Made by a program: the position numbers and the translations under genes | Shown: positions 34,133 to 47,939 of the stretch, piece by piece | Numbering within the stretch: the stretch's first letter is position 1 | Layout: the number at the start of each line of letters is the position of its first letter | Source: Cerrena zonata | Taxonomy: Eukaryota; Basidiomycota; Agaricomycetes; Polyporales; Cerrenaceae | DNA: 64,000 bases | Assembly (NCBI GenBank): GCA_038087015.1 | Contig: JASBNA010000006.1 | Location: forward strand, 124,001 to 188,000 | Reading direction: 5' to 3' | The notes under the pieces: model-generated | Database searches by the model: none | Told to the model about the DNA's origin: nothing | Seen by the model: the letters and a program-made list of their open reading frames with translations, nothing else

Positions 34133-36882
34133 TCAAACAAGCAAAAGCAACCCCTTCTGCCCCTCCTTCATCACCTCTCTCCAATTAACAGGATCCTGTT
34201 TATTCTGCCTCCGATCCCAAACCGCCTGCATCAACTTCTTCACCTCCGCAATATTCCCCACACTCTCCCCACTCTGACTATCCAACAACTCCATCAGGAA
34301 CGTCTTATGGTTCGGATTGTCCGTCAAACACCCACTCAGACATATCCCAAACACCACACTCCGCACCACCCCCCGATGCACTGAGAACCGATCGCGAGGG
34401 ACCCGTTGCAGACAATCGATCGTCTCTCGTACTGCACTCACGATCTCCGGACACGCGGGGTAGTCTCCGCTGATCACGGTATGCAGATAGATCTTCGCAG
34501 AGGCTCGGAAGATGTCGTTTGTGAGTTTCCGACGTTGGTTGACTTCAGCTTCGCTCTCCGTCGTTCCTACTGTCCGCTGCTGGGCTTGATGTGGCTGGAC
34601 CTGAGGATAAACACCATTCGGGTATGCGAACCCACCACCCATGCCGTTCCCAAAGGTCTCCATGTACTGATACTCCTGAGGCAACGGTGCAGGCAACTCG
34701 TCGTTCAAGCGTTCTTTGAGAATCGCCCTCCCGCGCTTGACCAACTCGATCATGCTCAACTCTCCCCTCCGCTGTTTTAACGCCTTCCAATCCGCCAACT
34801 CGGATATCTCTGCAATGGCCAGCACGATCTTGTTCTCGCATCCCATGACAGGCAACATCGACAATTCTGGATTAGGACAATCATCGATCCGAGCCGCGTC
34901 TTCAAAGAGGTTACGATAAGTGCTCATGAAGCAAGGGACACCTTGGGTCGTGACAGAAGCCAAGACGTCGAACCAGATCGTCGTCTTGATGATGAACCGC
35001 GTCGTCTCGGAGCATTTCTTCAATACGTCTTGAGGGTCGACGTATTCCAAGGTATTGTTTTCGAACATGTTCTTGACGTACGCCAACGCGATCCTGAGGT
35101 ACTTATTCCAATCCCCCCGTCCGCCAGAGAAGAGATACGTCGAGACGATATGGAGACACGCCATGGCATGATCTTCGTTAGGACCATCTTGCGGACCGGG
35201 TAGACTATCATTAAGCCTCTTGAATAACCGCGGAACAATACCCTGGTTCGTCCCATGCTGCAAGTGTTGCATATGCAACGCCGAAAGAACACAAACAGCC
35301 AACTTAGCTGAAGGGCTTCGACGTAGTAGCTCGTACATAGTAGTCGATATGGACGAGTCGGCGAGCATGTACTGTCGAGGGAGGACATCTCGTAGATAAT
35401 GCTGTACGTAGATCCCCTGAGGAACTTGAGTATCTGGGTTAGTAACGAGCACTGTTGACATTGCAGTAGATGACTCGTATTCATCTTCAGCATTGTACTG
35501 AACTTGGGCATGATAGAGGGTACTAAAAGAACTCCGCACCGCAGGTTCATACGAAGGGTATGTCAATGCCGTTGACAACTGCAGGCCGTCCTGTTGTTGT
35601 GGCTGCTGCTGCTCATAGAGTTGATTACCGATGGTGGTCATCGTATATTGAGGGTCAGACTGATGTGTATTTGAATGGGGCAAAGAATTTGAATTAGGCC
35701 CTATAGAACAAGGCAAGGGCTTGAGCACAATACATTCCAAAAAATACACTAGTAACGGTACGAAGGAGGAGGATTCTTACACGACTCAGAATGCACTAGA
35801 CTAGAAGAGGGAGGATGTAACATAGGCTCATGAGAGGGATGATAGGAGGTGTAACCAACCATGGCACCCGGAGGAGGCAAGCCAGGGTCAGTAGAATGCC
35901 CTATCTCTGGTACGCTTGGCTGCCAGCCTGATAGCCGTAGGCGTTACTACTAAATGGCGGAGGAGGATACACCGGGAAAAACATACTAGGAGGAGGTGGA
36001 GGTGGGTAAGTGTTAACCTCCGGCATAGGATGGGGAGGATAATGAGGAGCCTCCCTTTGCCAATTAGGGGGAGGGGGCATCTGAGGCGGTTGTTGTTGCT
36101 GCTGCTGTGGAGGGGGCCTCTGGTGATGAGGAGCGTCGCTGGATGTCTGGGAGAGGGTGGGAGTGGGAGGCGTCGATGGATTGCCGTGGGGATGGAGATT
36201 ATCGACGAGAACCAAGACAGGGGGGTCTCCTTCTGTTGTGCGGGGACCTGAGCCAGAGTGACCCTTGATCATGCCCTGCGAGGCGAGGAAAGTCTTTATT
36301 TTCTCTCGCAATTCCGTGACACTGTTGTTTTCCTGTACGCGAGGCGTGTTAGTCAGAGTGGCGCAAAAGGAAAAGCGGAGGAAAAAACTGACCCTCATCC
36401 AGTCAGGCCGTTTGGCACCGAAAACCAAGACATTGCAGTCTGAGACGAACGCAGGTCTCGCAAGCACCCGCTTCATTGGGCTTTTCGTCGCATTTCTGTG
36501 GGTGAAAGAGTCAGAAGATGATTTACGCCACAGAAGGCAAGCGGGTGGTTCGAGTTGGTGCTGAGTCATCGGACTTTGCCCCTAAGACGATCCCTCCCCC
36601 GCCGCTTGGTTGGACGACGACGAGACTAACCTTTCGACGAATCCTGCAAGTATAGCAGCCCGACTTTGCTCTGACGGCGCCTTTTGGTTTGGGCGCTCCG
36701 GGTTTCTTTTGCGTCTGCGATCTGGCGTTTGCAGAGATTGAGGAGACTGTTTTCCTCGGACTGGAGGGGAGATCAGGCATGGGGGGTGGTGGTGCGGTGA
36801 GGGGAGGCAAGGGGGGTGGTTGTGTGTGTAGTACGGGTTGCAAGGCTGGTGGCACGAACTCGCACGACGTTGAACGGGGCAT
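34133..36882 (-). CDS. Zn2Cys6 transcription factor, copy 2, with a +1 break after the zinc cluster
   Basis: Exons 36882-36631, 36495-36393, 36332-35973, 35919-35781, 35700-34133; 2,422 nt, one base over a multiple of three. The zinc cluster CX2CX6CX9CX2CX6C (GCYTCRIRRK | KCDEKPNEAGACETC...LQC) spans exons 1-2, with the exon junction at the same RIRRK|K site as copy 1. Directly after the last Cys the frame shifts: LQCLGF is in one frame, GAKRPDWM in the next. The extra base is in a four-T run (plus-strand AAAA at 36421-36424). The remaining ~700 codons are open: a Pro/Gln-rich linker (QQQQQQPPQMPPPP) and a helical regulatory domain (KLAVCVLSALHMQHL, MACLHIVSTYLFSGG). If the extra base is an error, the protein has 806 aa; if real, only a DNA-binding stub would be made. 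Confidence 0.8.
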
Positions 36883-39800
36883 AGGCGGATAGAGGACGAG
36901 GAGGAGGTATATGTACTCTGGGCGCTGGGTTGTCGTGCGAAGAGAAGAGAGAATGGGCGGCAACTCTCAAAAACCCCCCTCCATATACGGCCACCTACTT
37001 TTACTCGCTAGGACCCCAACCACCACCCACCCCCTCGCCAGGACCCCACACCACGCTCTCTCGGGGGCTCACCCCGGGTCCAGCCATCACCCGACCAGAC
37101 GTGGGAAGCGCCGGCCCAAACGCCCGCACCCTCGTTTTGCCGTCTGCTGCTCGTCGAGAGCCTGGACGGTGGCAAGCACGGTGGGTTCTGTCGATGCTGT
37201 CGATGCTTTCTACGCTGGAGGACTCGCAGAGTGAGCCACTGAGCAAGAGCAGACAGCCGCTATCAGAGATCGCAGTCCAGATTATGCCAAGGTACCCGCA
37301 TCGCTCGGAATTTCTCAGCATCTCGCCTCCCCAGGATACTTGCCCATTCCTGGCTCGCCTTCCCTTTGGTCCCCGCGTCCTCAGCCCATAGTAAGCCCGA
37401 TCCCTCCTCGGCCGCCCATCATCCCCATCTCATCTGCCCTTGACGCCTCCATCTCCAACTCAAACAACATCAAACTACCTCCTCCTCCTCATTTTCCCAT
37501 TTCCATTGCATTGCTTTCCATACTCCCCTTTACCTACCATCACTCGCCCCCAGACGCCGAATACCGTGACACATCTCTCCGATCTTTCCATCCAACAATC
37601 ATTGTGCACCCGTTCCTCTCCTTCTCCATCTCCATTCGTACAAAGTCTATTTCCCCCCGTCCAAATGCAGCAACACTACTCATATCCTATGATACTATCC
37701 TCACTAATCCTTCCAGCTATCCCCGCTCTAGATCTCCTCTCTCTCACCCGACTCTCCGACTCACTGCCTCCTCCCATTGTCAATTCGTCGATAACCCCGT
37801 CAGAACCCATGACGCAACCTCCGATCCTGTCATTCTCTCTTCTCTCTCTCCTGACTCTTCTAACCTGTTTGGCCTCTGTTTGTACGCCCAGTCTTCTCGC
37901 CCCGCTAAACTTTGATACCACGCCTACCGCTGTTCTCTTGTCCTCTATCAACCCGTATTGTACCTCCGGGTATTGTTCGCTTCTTAGGTCCAGCCACACC
38001 ACCTGTTCAATAGAACCATACAAACATGCTCTTTAGAAACTTACATTGTTTGTATCTTTCCGCCCCATCTAAACGGCGTGCTTGCCTGCATGCATTTGTC
38101 TATAGCGGTGCGATACGTAAACAGCAATAGCACAAAAAAAGGGACGAGAGAAGGAAGGGGAACACAAATCTTCCTTCCAGTCTTCGGAGCTAAGCTGTTC
38201 CTACTGATGACAACGACAGTTGCCTTGAGGTCGGTCGGGCCTTCGTCTAAGAAAAACGTTCGCAGCTCACGTCCCGGTTTCCTTCATTCAATCTCATATG
38301 AACAATTCATACCGTACGAGAACCATGCATCCGTATCTCTAAGCGATACGTTCATCCCGTTCATATCTTGCCGTCTTTGTCATCTTGTATGTCCTCTGTC
38401 TCTCATCCATATCTCTTTCTCGCAATCTCGCATATAAGCAACCTTGCCCTCTCGCCACAAAGGCACAAGGGGAGGCTGTGTCACCACGGTTCAACTCCAC
38501 TCAACTCCACACGCAACCCTGTTTTCTCAAAACACGTTGGAACCTGTCCAACAAAAAAAAACAGCTGCCAACACACTGTACACCGTAGAGAGAGACAACA
38601 CACACCAAACTCGCTCCTTTCTGCGGATTCATTCCAAGAATGGAACCTGATCTCCGTCAAACGGCTCCGTGATCAGCAGGTTAACGGTATTATTAAAATC
38701 CCAAGCCTTTCATATGCCAGTGAATGATGAATGCCGTCCAGAGCCTGTAAGAGTAACGGTTTACGATTGGCATTGGTCGCGGTGTCTGGAACTTTAACTA
38801 TACTGCGAGTACCGTCCGTGTTGACCTGAGATACCTTATACGTTTTTCGTCGTGTGTTTTTTTGGATGGAGGAGGGGTGGGCGAGGCATGCCAAGGATTA
38901 TTACCACACGTCGTGCAACTATCAAAAATTTGTACCGGATTTCTACACCTCGACTGCCAAATACTAAAACGAACGAGACGAGTGCCGAGTTGACGACATC
39001 TAGTCTGACGTGAGTGGGCATGACATTGACATCGCTACTAGCCAGGAGAACTTCCAAGACGCACTAATCCACGGTTGGGTCGTTGCTTGTCTGAACTCTA
39101 AAAAATTGCTTCCGCGATGGTTTTCCGTTATATCGTTATCTCAGTGGCTTGTTCTGAGTTGTCTCAGAGTTCCATAAAACACAACAACAATTGACATGAA
39201 CATGAGTGGCTTAATGCCTATGCCCATACCTGGTTTGGGCAGACATGATGGATGTCATTACGTTTTTCTTCCTTCCTTTTCTTTTTGTTCTCCATTTCTC
39301 ACTCTCGCCACCGCTGTCCACACCACACACTTATAATAAACACCTCATACGTACCCCAACCCGATCTCTTACACACTCAACCCGACTCGTACCGTGACTG
39401 TCGACTCACCAACCCACCTCATATCCCGACGACCCGACACCTCCGAATCAACCTCTACTCCTGAGTAAGTAAATCGAATTACTCGATCACTCACAAACCG
39501 TATGACTCGATCAATACGCTTACCGTGACTTTTACTCACAAGAACACGGCTCGCCAATACAATCATTATGCATCCAAAATCGATTCCTCGGTTCCCAGTT
39601 GCCTCATCAGACACTCCTTCTCCGTGCTTCATGGACCTCTTTCTTCTTCGACCTAGGAATTACTCAGCCTGAGTCTGAGGTGTATTGCAATAAGGTCGAG
39701 TCAGTCAGCTCCGGATCTCACAGTCTTCTTTTTTGCTATTCTCGGTGAAGGCGAATAGTCAGCTTCTCAAGTAAGGTTGGGGTTACCGTGACCTCTATTT

Positions 39801-42800
39801 TTGTATCTCAGGTCAACTTGAGGACGGCTTCTTCGAGTAGAGTGTACTATTCAGTTTGCTTGTCACCGTCCTCCCTTCTCCCGGCCTTCCCGTCTAGAAC
39901 TCGAACTGAGCCCGGTACTGTCTATTATTGATCCACCAATAATACTCTTAGTATTCATTTATACATGTATTTGTATTCTTCGTCCTGTCACTACTAAGAA
40001 TAACGAAGGTAATCTCGGAATACCACCCTCCGGACCCGCTGTCCACTCTACGACTACACTTTCCATTTTCGACCTTTTTCTTGGACAAGACGCCAGCTGA
40101 TGATACACGCTGGCATCATCACAGAAAATCTTCTACTCACTCCTTCTTCCTATTATACCACGCACCGCATCTATCCAATACACCAAATACGCTTAATACA
40201 CGCAATACACTCCATATAAACATCTCGACTCCCCAACTCCCCCAACCCGGGATAACGAGCCGTACTACCCACATACACACTCACCGCCTCGCCTCTTCTC
40301 GATCTTTATTATCGATATCTTACCCATCTTTACCCATCTTACCGTATCTTAAACGTACGATCTTTTCTCTCAACAGTCAAATACAGTTCATTTCTCCCTA
40401 TTACAGCGTGCCACCCCTCAGGCCTTCAGGCTTACCATTACCCCGTCTTCCTAACAGTGCCTCCTGTCTCGAACTCAGAGTCTCGCATTCAGATCGTGCT
40501 GTGTGTGTATATGTAGATTACCTAAACATACGACCTCAGTCGGACTTCAAGCCCCCCGTTGCATTGTGACCATGCTTCTTTTCTCGGTCGTGATGATGCG
40601 ATTTCAAGTTCATCTCTCTCCTGTGGGCGATTTGATTGGGTCGGGATGGAGAGTTGGGTGTTGTTTGGTTATTTGGTTATATGCGGAGCAGCTTCGATGA
40701 TCCCCCTTGATCCTGGATCTGTCTCTATATCAGCACGGAGGCCGTCTTTTGAATTTTCAAATTTGGACCCCTTGCTGCGTAGGAGACTCGTGGGTCTGTT
40801 TTTGGTAGGTGAGTTCTTCAAGTTTGTGTTACGACCGTTTTTCTTTGGTTTTTGATATTTCGCCGAGTTGGTTCCTGTTCCTCTCGTTGACGATGTGTTT
40901 TTCGTTATAGGACTAGAACTGGGGTTGTCATGGTCATGCCAGGACATGTCAATCACTGGCAGGTCGGTGCTTTTAAAAATCCCCTTACGTTCTAGTCCTC
41001 ATCCATGCAGCTGAGACAACTACATAACTCTGTATGTATCCATTTCAAGTTCTCGAGCCTTTTGCAAATACGAATTGTTACCCCCTTCCGGTCCCGTAAA
41101 CCTCAGCTTCGAATTTATCGGAAGCGATGCCCATAAAGTAATAACGTATATTAGAATAAATCATCGTCATGAGGTGAGGGAAACGCTCGCCCCCACGCTT
41201 ACCAGTAGCCGTTGGGTGTATATGTCTAAATTGACTGATTTGCTTATTATGCCCATTCCTTCTAATAAGTCATCATTTCGCTTAAGTTTCATTTGTTACC
41301 TTGCTTGTCCCGTCCTCCCGTCTCCTTCGTTACTCAACAATGACTACATTCTCTAGGTACCCATGCTCTCCCTCGGTCGATCAAAAAACACAACCACGAT
41401 TCGAACGGGCGCAAAATCCGGCTGGGAAATCTCCCAAGGCACCGTTTGAAAGAAAAACAAAACAAGGTTATGAGGCAACAAACTCACTTTAGTGTTTGAT
41501 CGTGACCTTGAGGGTTGCTATGATCCCCTCCACTCGAACTCAGGCTGTGAGCGAAATTGCAGTTTCAACATATCATATCTTCTGGATAAGACTATATTGA
41601 ACCTTTGAAGTCACCGGTACTATCGGTGTAATCCTTTTGGATATACCCAGAATGTTGCATATGGGTAAGTGAACCTAGTTCTACTCGAATCGGTTGGAGT
41701 TTACTGTTACTGAATGACAATCAAGTTATTACATACTGGGTGATGAGTCTAGGAGGTTCCTAGACTGCTTCATTAGAGTTCGGCAACACGCGTTATTCGG
41801 CAGGTATTTTGAAGGGCGAACTTCTGTCTTGACAGATCGAAGGTGGGTCAAAGAATATAATTACAATGGAGGTTTCGTAAAAGGCAAGGATGCAATGAGG
41901 CTAAACCCTTTCCTGTTAGGTGCTCGGTGTCATAAGCGAGAAGCGATGATACGATAGGTTCCACAGAGTGAGAACCCTGCATGGCCAGGTGGGAAGTCCT
42001 TGTGTCAATGTGGGTTTTCCCTCCTCAATTGAATCCCTGAACGTTGGATTCCATTGATAGAATGGTGCACATCTGTGACCACTGGCAGGTGATCATCCGC
42101 ATCCTTGTGCAGATGTGCGCTCTCGCGAAGTCCCATGATTGAGGCATTGTCAAATTCAAGGTTCGTTTTTGTGTGTGCATACTGTGAAAGACAGGATGTC
42201 AATGGGCTGGAATCTTTTTTCCCTCTTCCATCAGTCGTTCCCTCTGTCTTGACGTTGATGTAAAACACGGCGAAGGCACGGTCCTACAACTGTAGCGATG
42301 TACGACACGTCAAGATTAACTTGATTTCCCCCGAGTCTCAAACTGCTTACACAAACAATACCTGTCCCCAACCCCGTTTCGTCTGTCGTCCTTGGTCTCG
42401 TTTTTCATCTTTCATACACATGCACATCACAAGGACATCACCCCTCGTCATCTGACAAGCATCACGAAAATAAGCATTTGCATATTCCCAAACACCGCAA
42501 TCCGTACTATGGTATAATCAATAATCAAACATCGACATCTGTCCACCAGCATCTCACCAGTCCATTGCACACCTGAGTTCCGGTATCACTCGGGGGGAAC
42601 AACAGAACCCAGATACAGATACCCATCCCAATCGAAATCCTGGAAATCACAGAACCTGAAGAACTCCCCCCGTGCATCGTGTATCAGAGACTTATCATGG
42701 AATCAATCTCGCACCTATCAGCCAATTCGAAATCAACTTCTCGACTTCTTCAAACCCGTTGGAACATAGATTTGGGTTTGAGATGATCGTTATCGGTGCA

Positions 42801-45800
42801 CTGGCTGGCAGGCGCTGCGGGGTCCTCGTCTCTCCTTTCATATACACGAAGCAATGCATGGAAACGTTACACGTAGGTTTGGGGTTGGAGGGAAGTCATA
42901 GTCGTAGTCGAACGTAGCATGTTGCGTAGAGACAACTCCACATTCCATTTTTGGGAGATGAGAATATTTTATAATGAGGGAAGTCTTCTAGATGTCAAAA
43001 CTGAGTCAAGTCAAACAAGCTTCGCTGATCGCACAGCCTGACGTGTAAAATGCTCCTAGCAAAATGAAAGCTTCAAAGTCTGAGCTAGAGTCTGATCCAG
43101 TAACAAAAAAACACTAAACCCCGCAGCGGCATTAAAGAGCCACAAAAGCCTCAAACTCACGGTTTGCAGAAGGCCTCTTTACCCCGTTAAGAAAAGCTTA
43201 ATCAAGGTCAGTCTACGCCGAAAAGGTGAGGCGAGACACGTCGTATGTACCGTGGCAGAGAAGATTTGGACACGTACTTACCACGCCTATCCGTTACCCA
43301 TTTGATCCCGCAGTTAGGATTTGGGACCATCGAAGATAATGAGACCCACTGCAAATCCGTGCCACGCGACCGTATGCCCGGAAGGTATGTTACCGTTAGA
43401 TCCAGTGTGAGACTGTGAGTATGTGTGCTGCTTCACTTCACGCTGTGATTTGTGTTGTGAGACAAGCCCGAGTCGATAGCCTCTAGGGACGATATAAATA
43501 CTTGTAAGAGTTATGTTTAGACGTTCCTGCGACAACTCGCTACCTCGTATGTTGCGCATTGCAAGGATCTAAATATATAATGTCAACACCTGACGTCAGT
43601 GAGCGGGATCGTAAAGGAACTGACTAACTCCTTCGTCCAGTTGGGGAAGTATTGAAGGCCCCCGAGGTCGACTTCGCCGAGTCGCAGCAATATATTCTCG
43701 AGCCCTTGTAATGTGCCGGTAAAAGCTTCTGAACCAGCCGATCACTATAGCGGAAAGTAGACGGGATTCGTCATTATAGGGGTTGAACCATATTTCTGAT
43801 GGTCATGGTACATAGGGGAACTATAAAGCTATATGCAGACGGACCAAGCAAAATGAGAAGACGGGGAAGAGAGGATACTGTATACTCCAATAGAGTTTTC
43901 AAGCCATGAGTTTGCAGATTGTTGGCTTGGTGTTGTGCCGTAGTCCTTCAATATCTTGGTCTTGCTGTGCATGCGGTTTACACCTACGAGAAGCGGCGAA
44001 AACAGCCTATCACATTAGAGACCTTTCATATAGACCATCCCGAGAATGCACGACGACCGCAGAAGGAGCGAGTTGAGGGGGGCTTAGCGTTTAGCAACGG
44101 AAGAAGTTCGGTGGCCGCACATAAACATGTTGTCCGTATGTTTCGCCTCAACGACTATTCCCTCCGTTGACATGACGATCTGACCCAATAAACGAGTAAA
44201 TGAAGCAAGTCATGACTTGTGTAAGCTAAACCTGCATGTATGCGCAGCGCCAAGTTGGTGCCTTTCGAGTCTCAGAAAAACACATGGAAAAGTCGAGCGT
44301 TTCCTCATGGTTCTCTGAGTGAAGAATAGAAAAAAATAATACCGCGACAGGAGATAGGATGTAAAGCATTTTATGTCATTCAGATGAAAGCCGACACTTA
44401 CCGTGTCTTGTACACCCCTCATGCGTACTCCTCCAGGTCGGGCCGTCCGGGTTTCAAGCACATCCAAGCGAACGAACGAATTCCGTTCCGACATAGACAT
44501 ATGGCCCATGGGACATACCAACAGGCCATGACCAAAACACAAGGTAAGGAAACATCGACTGCCGAACCCATGTCTCGCCGTCCCATCCCAGCCGATGATC
44601 CCCTACGTATCCAACCCTATTCCAGGTCCAACCATTCTCGAAAGAAAAAGGAAGCAACAAGGCAATGATGAATCCCAACGGCTTAGAAATGGGGTTATCG
44701 GTGATCCACTGGTATCATCAGAAATAGAACCTCGATAGGGATTGTAAGCTGACCACGGCTTCAAGTGGATTTCCTTCTCCTTTGTCGTCGTCGTGACGAT
44801 AAAACCCGCGGACACGACTTACAGCTTAGGATCTGTTCGTAGCACTTTGTCAATGGGGACCGACTCGGGGCTTGACGATCCATTTCTCTATCAATATCGA
44901 CTATCGAGTAATGGATATTGAATATTGAGCCAGGCCGGGGGAGATCGTGCTGGTAGATTGCGTGTAAGATGTCTGAGATGAGTGCTTGAAGACGCTTGAG
45001 ATGGGGTCAGTGAGATTTCGAGCAACGGGACGCCGAGTCGGACCCGATCAGGCGCGTTTGGATGATAAAACACATGGAGTCCTTCGTACGTACACATCCA
45101 AGCTGGTATACCATTATTGTAAGGAAGAAAAGAGGAAAGAAGAACCAGAAATATCGGAAGGTTAGTAAGTTCCCGTTTGTGACACAACAGTAGACAGCTT
45201 GAGGCACCCTCATACGATGGTGGAGGTTTTAAATTCTTTTCGAACAGTTCAAACTTAGAAAGATGGTCGGGTCGGAATCTAATGTGGGGTGGAGATCACA
45301 ATGTCACTTGTCTGACAAGAGTTTATGATTCTGGTAGTATGATGTCGGTGGCTGACTTGTTCTGAGTCAGGAACAGAGAGCCGAAAGGGGGATACACGGC
45401 GTCCGAGGGAAGGAGTCGTAGAAAAAATAGAAACTCTCAAACACGTAGTGAATCAGAGTTCAGATTGGTCATTCTGGACTTTGTGTCAATTGTCAATTGT
45501 TCGGAAGGATGAGATAGTGAGATGGTTATGTTATCGAATGAATGGTCGGGACGGTATGGTAGAGTATGGTAATGGTATGGATTCACGATTGTAAAAAAAA
45601 GGGATAGTAAAAAAAATTGAACGAAAGAGCCACATAGCATGCAACCAAAAAGGACAGAGAACGGAATATACAGATCCTCCATTTCAAATATGGGGTAAAG
45701 GAAAGATGATGATGGGGCGGGGGATAACGACATCGATGATCAATCATGGTTGGTTGTATGACAGATTAAGGAACCGAACAACGAAAATAACGAATAACGA

Positions 45801-45891
45801 AAAACAAACTCCTCAGTGCAGTCAAGAAGGACCCGGATACGAAAAGCGTTAGATTGAATGCCAGACTGGGAGTTACAGTTTCCTTCTGAGA
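36883..45891. other. 9-kb region without recognisable genes
   Basis: Directly upstream of the transcription factor a strongly C/T-rich stretch (about 37020-37900) produces overlapping open frames of Ser/Pro/Leu that I regard as non-coding. From 38 to 45.8 kb I see AT-rich and pyrimidine-rich sequence, short homopolymers and a small AACGAATAACGAAAA repeat near 45780-45808, but no frame with splice support, no tRNA and no rRNA. Long upstream regions are usual for regulator genes; a non-coding RNA cannot be excluded. Confidence 0.45.
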
Positions 45892-47939
45892 TTAACGCTC
45901 CGATGCCGTCGCCTCCTGGACCTGGACCTGTTGCTGCGAGAGTGTGGCTGGAGGCGCACTGGCACTAGCAGATGAAGGTCCGCTACTGCCCGCGAACCCA
46001 CCTCCGCTCAAACTCAGCCGTCGGACAATCGAATCTCTCCGTCGTCCCATAATGGACGTCGAGCCACTGGCTACAGGGCTAGCAACCGTACCTGAGACGC
46101 TAGTCTCGTTCCCAAGCGTTCCTAGAGGCGGAGCAGATTTTGAAGTAGAAACAGGTAGTGATGACGACCCTCCAATAGCAGATGGTGTTACAGTCACAGT
46201 CGAAGTTGTGCTCCCATCTCCCGGGACGACCCCTGCTCCCGATCGGCGAGCAATGAGTGCCCTGACCGCACTGAGCCATTTGATCTCCTCTTCCTCAGAA
46301 GGGGCGCAAAGGAGTAGAGTTTTCTTCGGTGTGATGACTTTGAATGTATGGGTCTGGGCACGGCCGCCTTCTGGCTTGTCACCGATGGTCGTGTTTTGAA
46401 CTTGCGGTGATGATGTGGGAGGGGAACTAACTAGGGAACTTGGAGTATGCCTGTGAGTGGGTAAGTCGTATTCCAGGGCATCGAGGATCTGCGATAGAGG
46501 GATTTGGCGATGTGGCTTGGTATCCTAGTAAAGGCAACACCAAGAACAGAAGGAAATCAACACATGTTCGGCGTTAATATGGCCAATCTCGGACAAGGTA
46601 GGGTGCAGATATCAGAAGATGGGGAAAGAACGCCATGAAGAGGGATTCATCTAGCCATTCTGGCAGAGTTCAGTCTTCTAATTTCCAAAGCTTCCCCACA
46701 CCCATGCCATTGAATCCGAGAAAGGCTAGAACGGGATACCATGAATAGGACGTACCATGTGACTTCGACAATAGTACAGTCGGTCTGCGTTGAGAACAAA
46801 CCACCGGTTGTGCCAGGTATGTCTTCTAGAACCACATTTCATGAGATAGCCTGACAGAATCACCTTCGAGGCTTCCATCGCAGCCCCTGATGAAGCCTTC
46901 GTTGGTGACGACATGTCTGCGCCAGGGATGATAGGTGTAGAAACGGCCGAGTAGGACCGGGGCCCACTCGGTGAAGCATCTTCTGAATCCGAAGAAGTAG
47001 AGGTGATTCAATGGGGAGGATGGAGAAGCCGAGAGAGGTGGTCCAGGATGGTAACTTGCACGCTTGTCAGGATTAGCGGAGGTAGGAATAGGAATGGGCG
47101 CTGTTGCCGAGTTTTGAGTTGAGGTAGCCATGAGGGTGTTCTTCGCGTCCGAGATCGCCTTTACCCATCCTTGCATATCATGTACATTTTCTGCCTGCAG
47201 ATAGAAGGTACGTGTTGGTGAGACCAGACCGAAGGTATTGGCATGCCTCTTGAGGGTCACTGGAGTGCATGAGTGGATATCCGAGAGATCCAAGAGACGT
47301 AGCAGTTTATATTCTGCAGATGTTTTGTAGAACGCGAGGTGGGCGGGACGCAGGACGAACCAACGCTTCTTCCAGGTCTATTATAATGATTTTGATTATG
47401 AAGCACAAACGCGCAAGGGTAATTTGGACGGTCAGATATTTGGGCATAGCGTCTCCCCGAGTATGAACCCACGTACCTTCCGACGTTCACCCTTCTTCCA
47501 AAGATAGCCAGTTTTGAGTACAGTCTCCTCGAGAGCCCCGCGTTCTACAACGTCATCTTCTTGCTGTACGCGCCAACCGCCCTCCTCATCTTCGTCTTCC
47601 TCGGATTCATCACCACTTCCAGAACGCCCTTCTGCGATGGACGATAAGGGTGGCTGAGACGAACTTGCGAGAACAGGTGTACCGAGTGGCGCAAAGGATT
47701 GTAGGGTGGGGGAAGAGAGTTCGGGTGAGAACACCGAGTCCGAATCTGATTCTGTACCCGAGACTGGCATGGTAGAAAGAGTAGGTTTCCTCTGCACGCC
47801 AGAAGTAAGCGATGAATGTTGTGATACAGAAATAGATGTTACGGAGTCTTACCTTTGGTGGAGTGGGTTTCGCAACGCTATGGACAGACAGTTTCCGCTG
47901 AATCTCCTGCTGTGACGGCGGAGGAACTGGGCGTGACAT
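45892..47939 (-). CDS. Tandem PH-domain protein (Opy1-like)
   Basis: Exons 47939-47853, 47791-47477, 47377-46756, 46524-45892. PH domain 1 begins at KTGYLWKKGERRK (about residue 121) and contains TWKKRWFVLRPAHLAFY and, at its C-terminal helix, MQGWVKAI. PH domain 2 begins at SGYLMKCGSRR with TWHNRWFVLNADRLYY and ends at EEEEIKWLSAVRALI. This arrangement matches yeast Opy1 and its fungal relatives, phosphoinositide-binding adaptors at the plasma membrane. The linker in exon 3 changes frame: either an extra base at 47007-47008 (then 551 aa) or an additional 73-nt intron, 47055-46983, with a weak GTTACC donor (then 527 aa). Both restore the frame. Intron 3 (231 nt) is long for this window. Divergent from the ACBP gene. 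Confidence 0.8.

Noticed and set aside
33683..34184. Overlapping minus-strand ORFs of 85-147 codons
   Set aside because: They come from the purine-rich plus strand just downstream of the transcription-factor gene and read as Phe/Leu/Cys-rich, membrane-like artefacts in several frames.
34406..35203. Plus-strand ORFs opposite the second Zn2Cys6 gene
   Set aside because: They are antisense shadows of a well-supported exon.
35901..35980. Apparent second frameshift in the second Zn2Cys6 gene
   Set aside because: A 53-nt GT-AG intron (35972-35920) joins the frames exactly in phase, so no lesion is needed there.
37340..38036. Two overlapping plus-strand ORFs of nearly 200 codons
   Set aside because: The sequence is a C/T-rich low-complexity tract; such composition lacks stops in several frames at once, and the translations are Ser/Pro/Leu repeats without domains.
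40081..40569. 162-codon plus-strand ORF
   Set aside because: Pyrimidine-rich, Ser/Thr/His/Pro-biased, with no splice signals, homology or domain; treated as non-coding.
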